A stretch of 64,000 nucleotides of DNA from Amyloporia xantha (taxonomy: Eukaryota > Basidiomycota > Agaricomycetes > Polyporales > Adustoporiaceae), in contig JAYKKR010000048.1 in the NCBI GenBank assembly GCA_036971615.1, forward strand, positions 141,149 to 205,148, written 5' to 3'. Within the stretch, counting starts at the first letter, position 1; the number at the start of each line of letters is the position of its first letter. Shown here piece after piece: positions 62,572 through 64,000 of this stretch. The position numbers were made by a program, and so were the translations under genes. The notes below the pieces were generated by a model that saw nothing but the letters and a program-made list of their open reading frames with translations, did not search any database and was not told the origin of the DNA.

Positions 62572-63643
62572 TTGAGGAAGAACTCGACGGTCGCCTTGAA
62601 AGACCCTTCCTTGCCCTCCTTCACTTTTGGGTTACTCTGGCACCTGCGTTCAATAATCGGCTCGACGAGCAATGGGAATCAACGTACCAGATCGCCGCGA
62701 ACGGCGAAACCATGCGTGCAGCCGTCCCAGTACGTCCTCACGTATCCGGGCGCGAACTTGCCGCCACCGAGGATCTCATCGGCGACTGCCTGGGCCTCCT
62801 TAGGGAACTGGGGGTCGACCTCACAGCTGTTGATCAGGAGGGGTGCCTTCGACCCTGCTCTGTATTTCTACAGAATACGGTGCCATATTATCATCTGAGC
62901 GAACGGTCAAGTGGGAGTGGGAAGCCAAATCTCATACCTCGAGGTCAGAGGGAATTTGGAGGCGAGACGGGTGCGAGACGACGGTGACATGGCTTTCTCC
63001 CTTGAAGCGCGAGGTACCATGCGGGGGCGCGCCGAAGCAGTAGCTCCGTCGTCCCGAAGCGTGTGACGCCTTGCTCCTTAAGTGCTGCGACGACCTTGTC
63101 GATAACACCCTTCCACGAATCCTCGCCGTGCCTGGCTCCCCATGCAGCCCTGTCGAACGTGCCTGGGCTTGCTCATGATATCCTCCAGGGAGTGGGCATC
63201 CCCTGTTGAGGATGTCCGTAAGTAGCATGACAACCTTTGAAGCCATTTTGTGCTAAACCATCGGCCAGCAGCTATTTGGGGTGTGGAGGTTGTCTGGGCT
63301 ATACCGATGCGATGCTGGGAGGTGATGTGTGGGTCACATACCTTGTTGTTGACGAGGAGGAAGGCCAAAGACGTCGGTGAGGAACAGGACGACCCTTGTC
63401 CTTGGGAGGTAGTCGGTCGTCGGTGTCTCGACGTAGCACTCTCGACGCCTGCGATGGTCTCGCTCTTTCCTGTATAGAGGGTCAGCCTGGATGAGCTCAC
63501 AGCGATCTCTTTGGTGTTGTTCAAACCTTCGGGCTCGCCTTCATGGCGGACACCTTGATATCACAATTTATTTAAGATGAAAACCAACGGGAAACATCAA
63601 TGCCAGCCCTCGTACCGCTGACACATTCCTTGCAGAGACTCAT
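62572..63643 (-). pseudogene. Dienelactone hydrolase copy 3, decayed, inverted
   Basis: The start ATGAGTCTCTGCAAGGAATG (MSLCKECVSG) at 63643 and the same early intron positions as copies 1 and 2 are present: exon 2 ends GAAG, here followed by a normal GTTTGA donor instead of GC. The 3' exons are readable: SKAPLLINSCEVDPQFPKEA, then GGGKFAPGYVRTYWDG, and a last exon ending FFLKYL with TAA at 62574-62572. Between them the frame breaks repeatedly: a 2 bp insertion near 63441 within GVE/CYV, local shifts in the DYPKDK region, a shift near 63270 around the ADG-L-AQNGF segment, and another near 63040 just before YCFGA. These cannot be spliced away. It is more diverged from copy 1 than copy 2 is, so it is not part of the recent tandem duplication. 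Confidence 0.75.
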
Positions 63644-64000
63644 CGTCAATAAACGAGATATCAGGACAACGTAGATTTGAAGAGGAGTGAATTGGATCTA
63701 GATGGACAGGGGGTCCGCCGCCTGAGAGGATAACAAAATCACGATGAAGGCGAGCCTTATATATATGCGTCCATCTCAGGTTGTTGCTGCGCACTGCATA
63801 TCACTGTGATTTGTCGTCATATACAATGCTATTGCTAGCTTATCCAGTGGGACGTGCAGGGTGTAGTAATGAGAACGGGGCCCGGCTCTGCGCGGCAGGT
63901 GAGTGCATACTGAATCACCCCGGCACGCCCAAAGAAGGCCCAAGACTCTAGACTGAAATAAACCAGGTACATATGTAACGCAATCGATTGACTTGGCAGA
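63644..64000. other. Right edge of the window
   Basis: About 360 bp upstream of copy 3. It includes a TATATATA string at about 63759-63767 that could be its old TATA box. Nothing else recognised. Confidence 0.4.

Overview
The window is nuclear DNA from a filamentous basidiomycete, most likely an Agaricomycete and possibly a polypore-type wood-decay fungus. The evidence is dense short introns (mostly 48-65 bp, GT(R)NGT donors, CTRAC/CTRAT branch points, YAG acceptors), several microexons, compact divergent gene pairs, and families typical of Agaricomycetes (F-box/LRR proteins, a single-pass protein with a beta-rich ectodomain, CxxC-type dienelactone hydrolases). The order and species are inference. 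Gene models were spliced by hand; internal consistency (phase, family motifs across junctions) is good, but no alignment or transcript data were used.

Layout. 1-6.4 kb: dynactin p24 (partial, -), a copper P-type ATPase (+), and an Rmt2-type arginine methyltransferase (+) whose seven exons look like broken ORFs until spliced. 6.6-8.4 kb: two small hypothetical minus-strand genes. 8.9-10.2 kb: ZIP zinc transporter (+), followed by a 670 bp foldback element with 200 bp arms. 11.7-15.3 kb: a single-pass membrane protein and a TMEM97/EXPERA protein (both -). 15.8-20.4 kb: TRM82 (+) converging on a GH47 mannosidase (-). 21.9 kb: a 150 bp PIF/Harbinger-like MITE. 22.5-30.6 kb: S33/TAP-like hydrolase (+), PET117 (-), an intronless hypothetical (-), GNAT acetyltransferase (-), F-box protein (-), DUF2015 protein (+). 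32.0-40.4 kb: YqjM-like old yellow enzyme (-), RED/IK splicing factor (+), sterol O-acyltransferase (-), EMC5 (+). 42.6-45.2 kb: tandem dienelactone hydrolase genes, one intact and one decayed. 45.6-62.2 kb: APP1-like phosphatidate phosphatase (+), SEC72 (-), DED1-like helicase (+), a basidiomycete hypothetical (+), a GATA factor (+), SPT20 (-), HGH1 (+). 62.6-63.6 kb: a third, decayed, inverted dienelactone hydrolase.

Most genes are housekeeping: secretory pathway and ER (SEC72, EMC5, GH47, sterol esterification), RNA biology (DED1, RED, TRM82), protein modification and assembly (RMT2, HGH1, PET117), transcription (SPT20, GATA), and metal transport. They do not form a pathway cluster. I found no clear new multi-gene system. 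The best leads are the dienelactone hydrolase family with a shared GC-AG intron position and two independently decaying copies, the two inverted-repeat elements, single-base frame breaks in DED1 and SPT20 that look like assembly errors, and an old yellow enzyme lacking its usual active-site Cys/Tyr pair.
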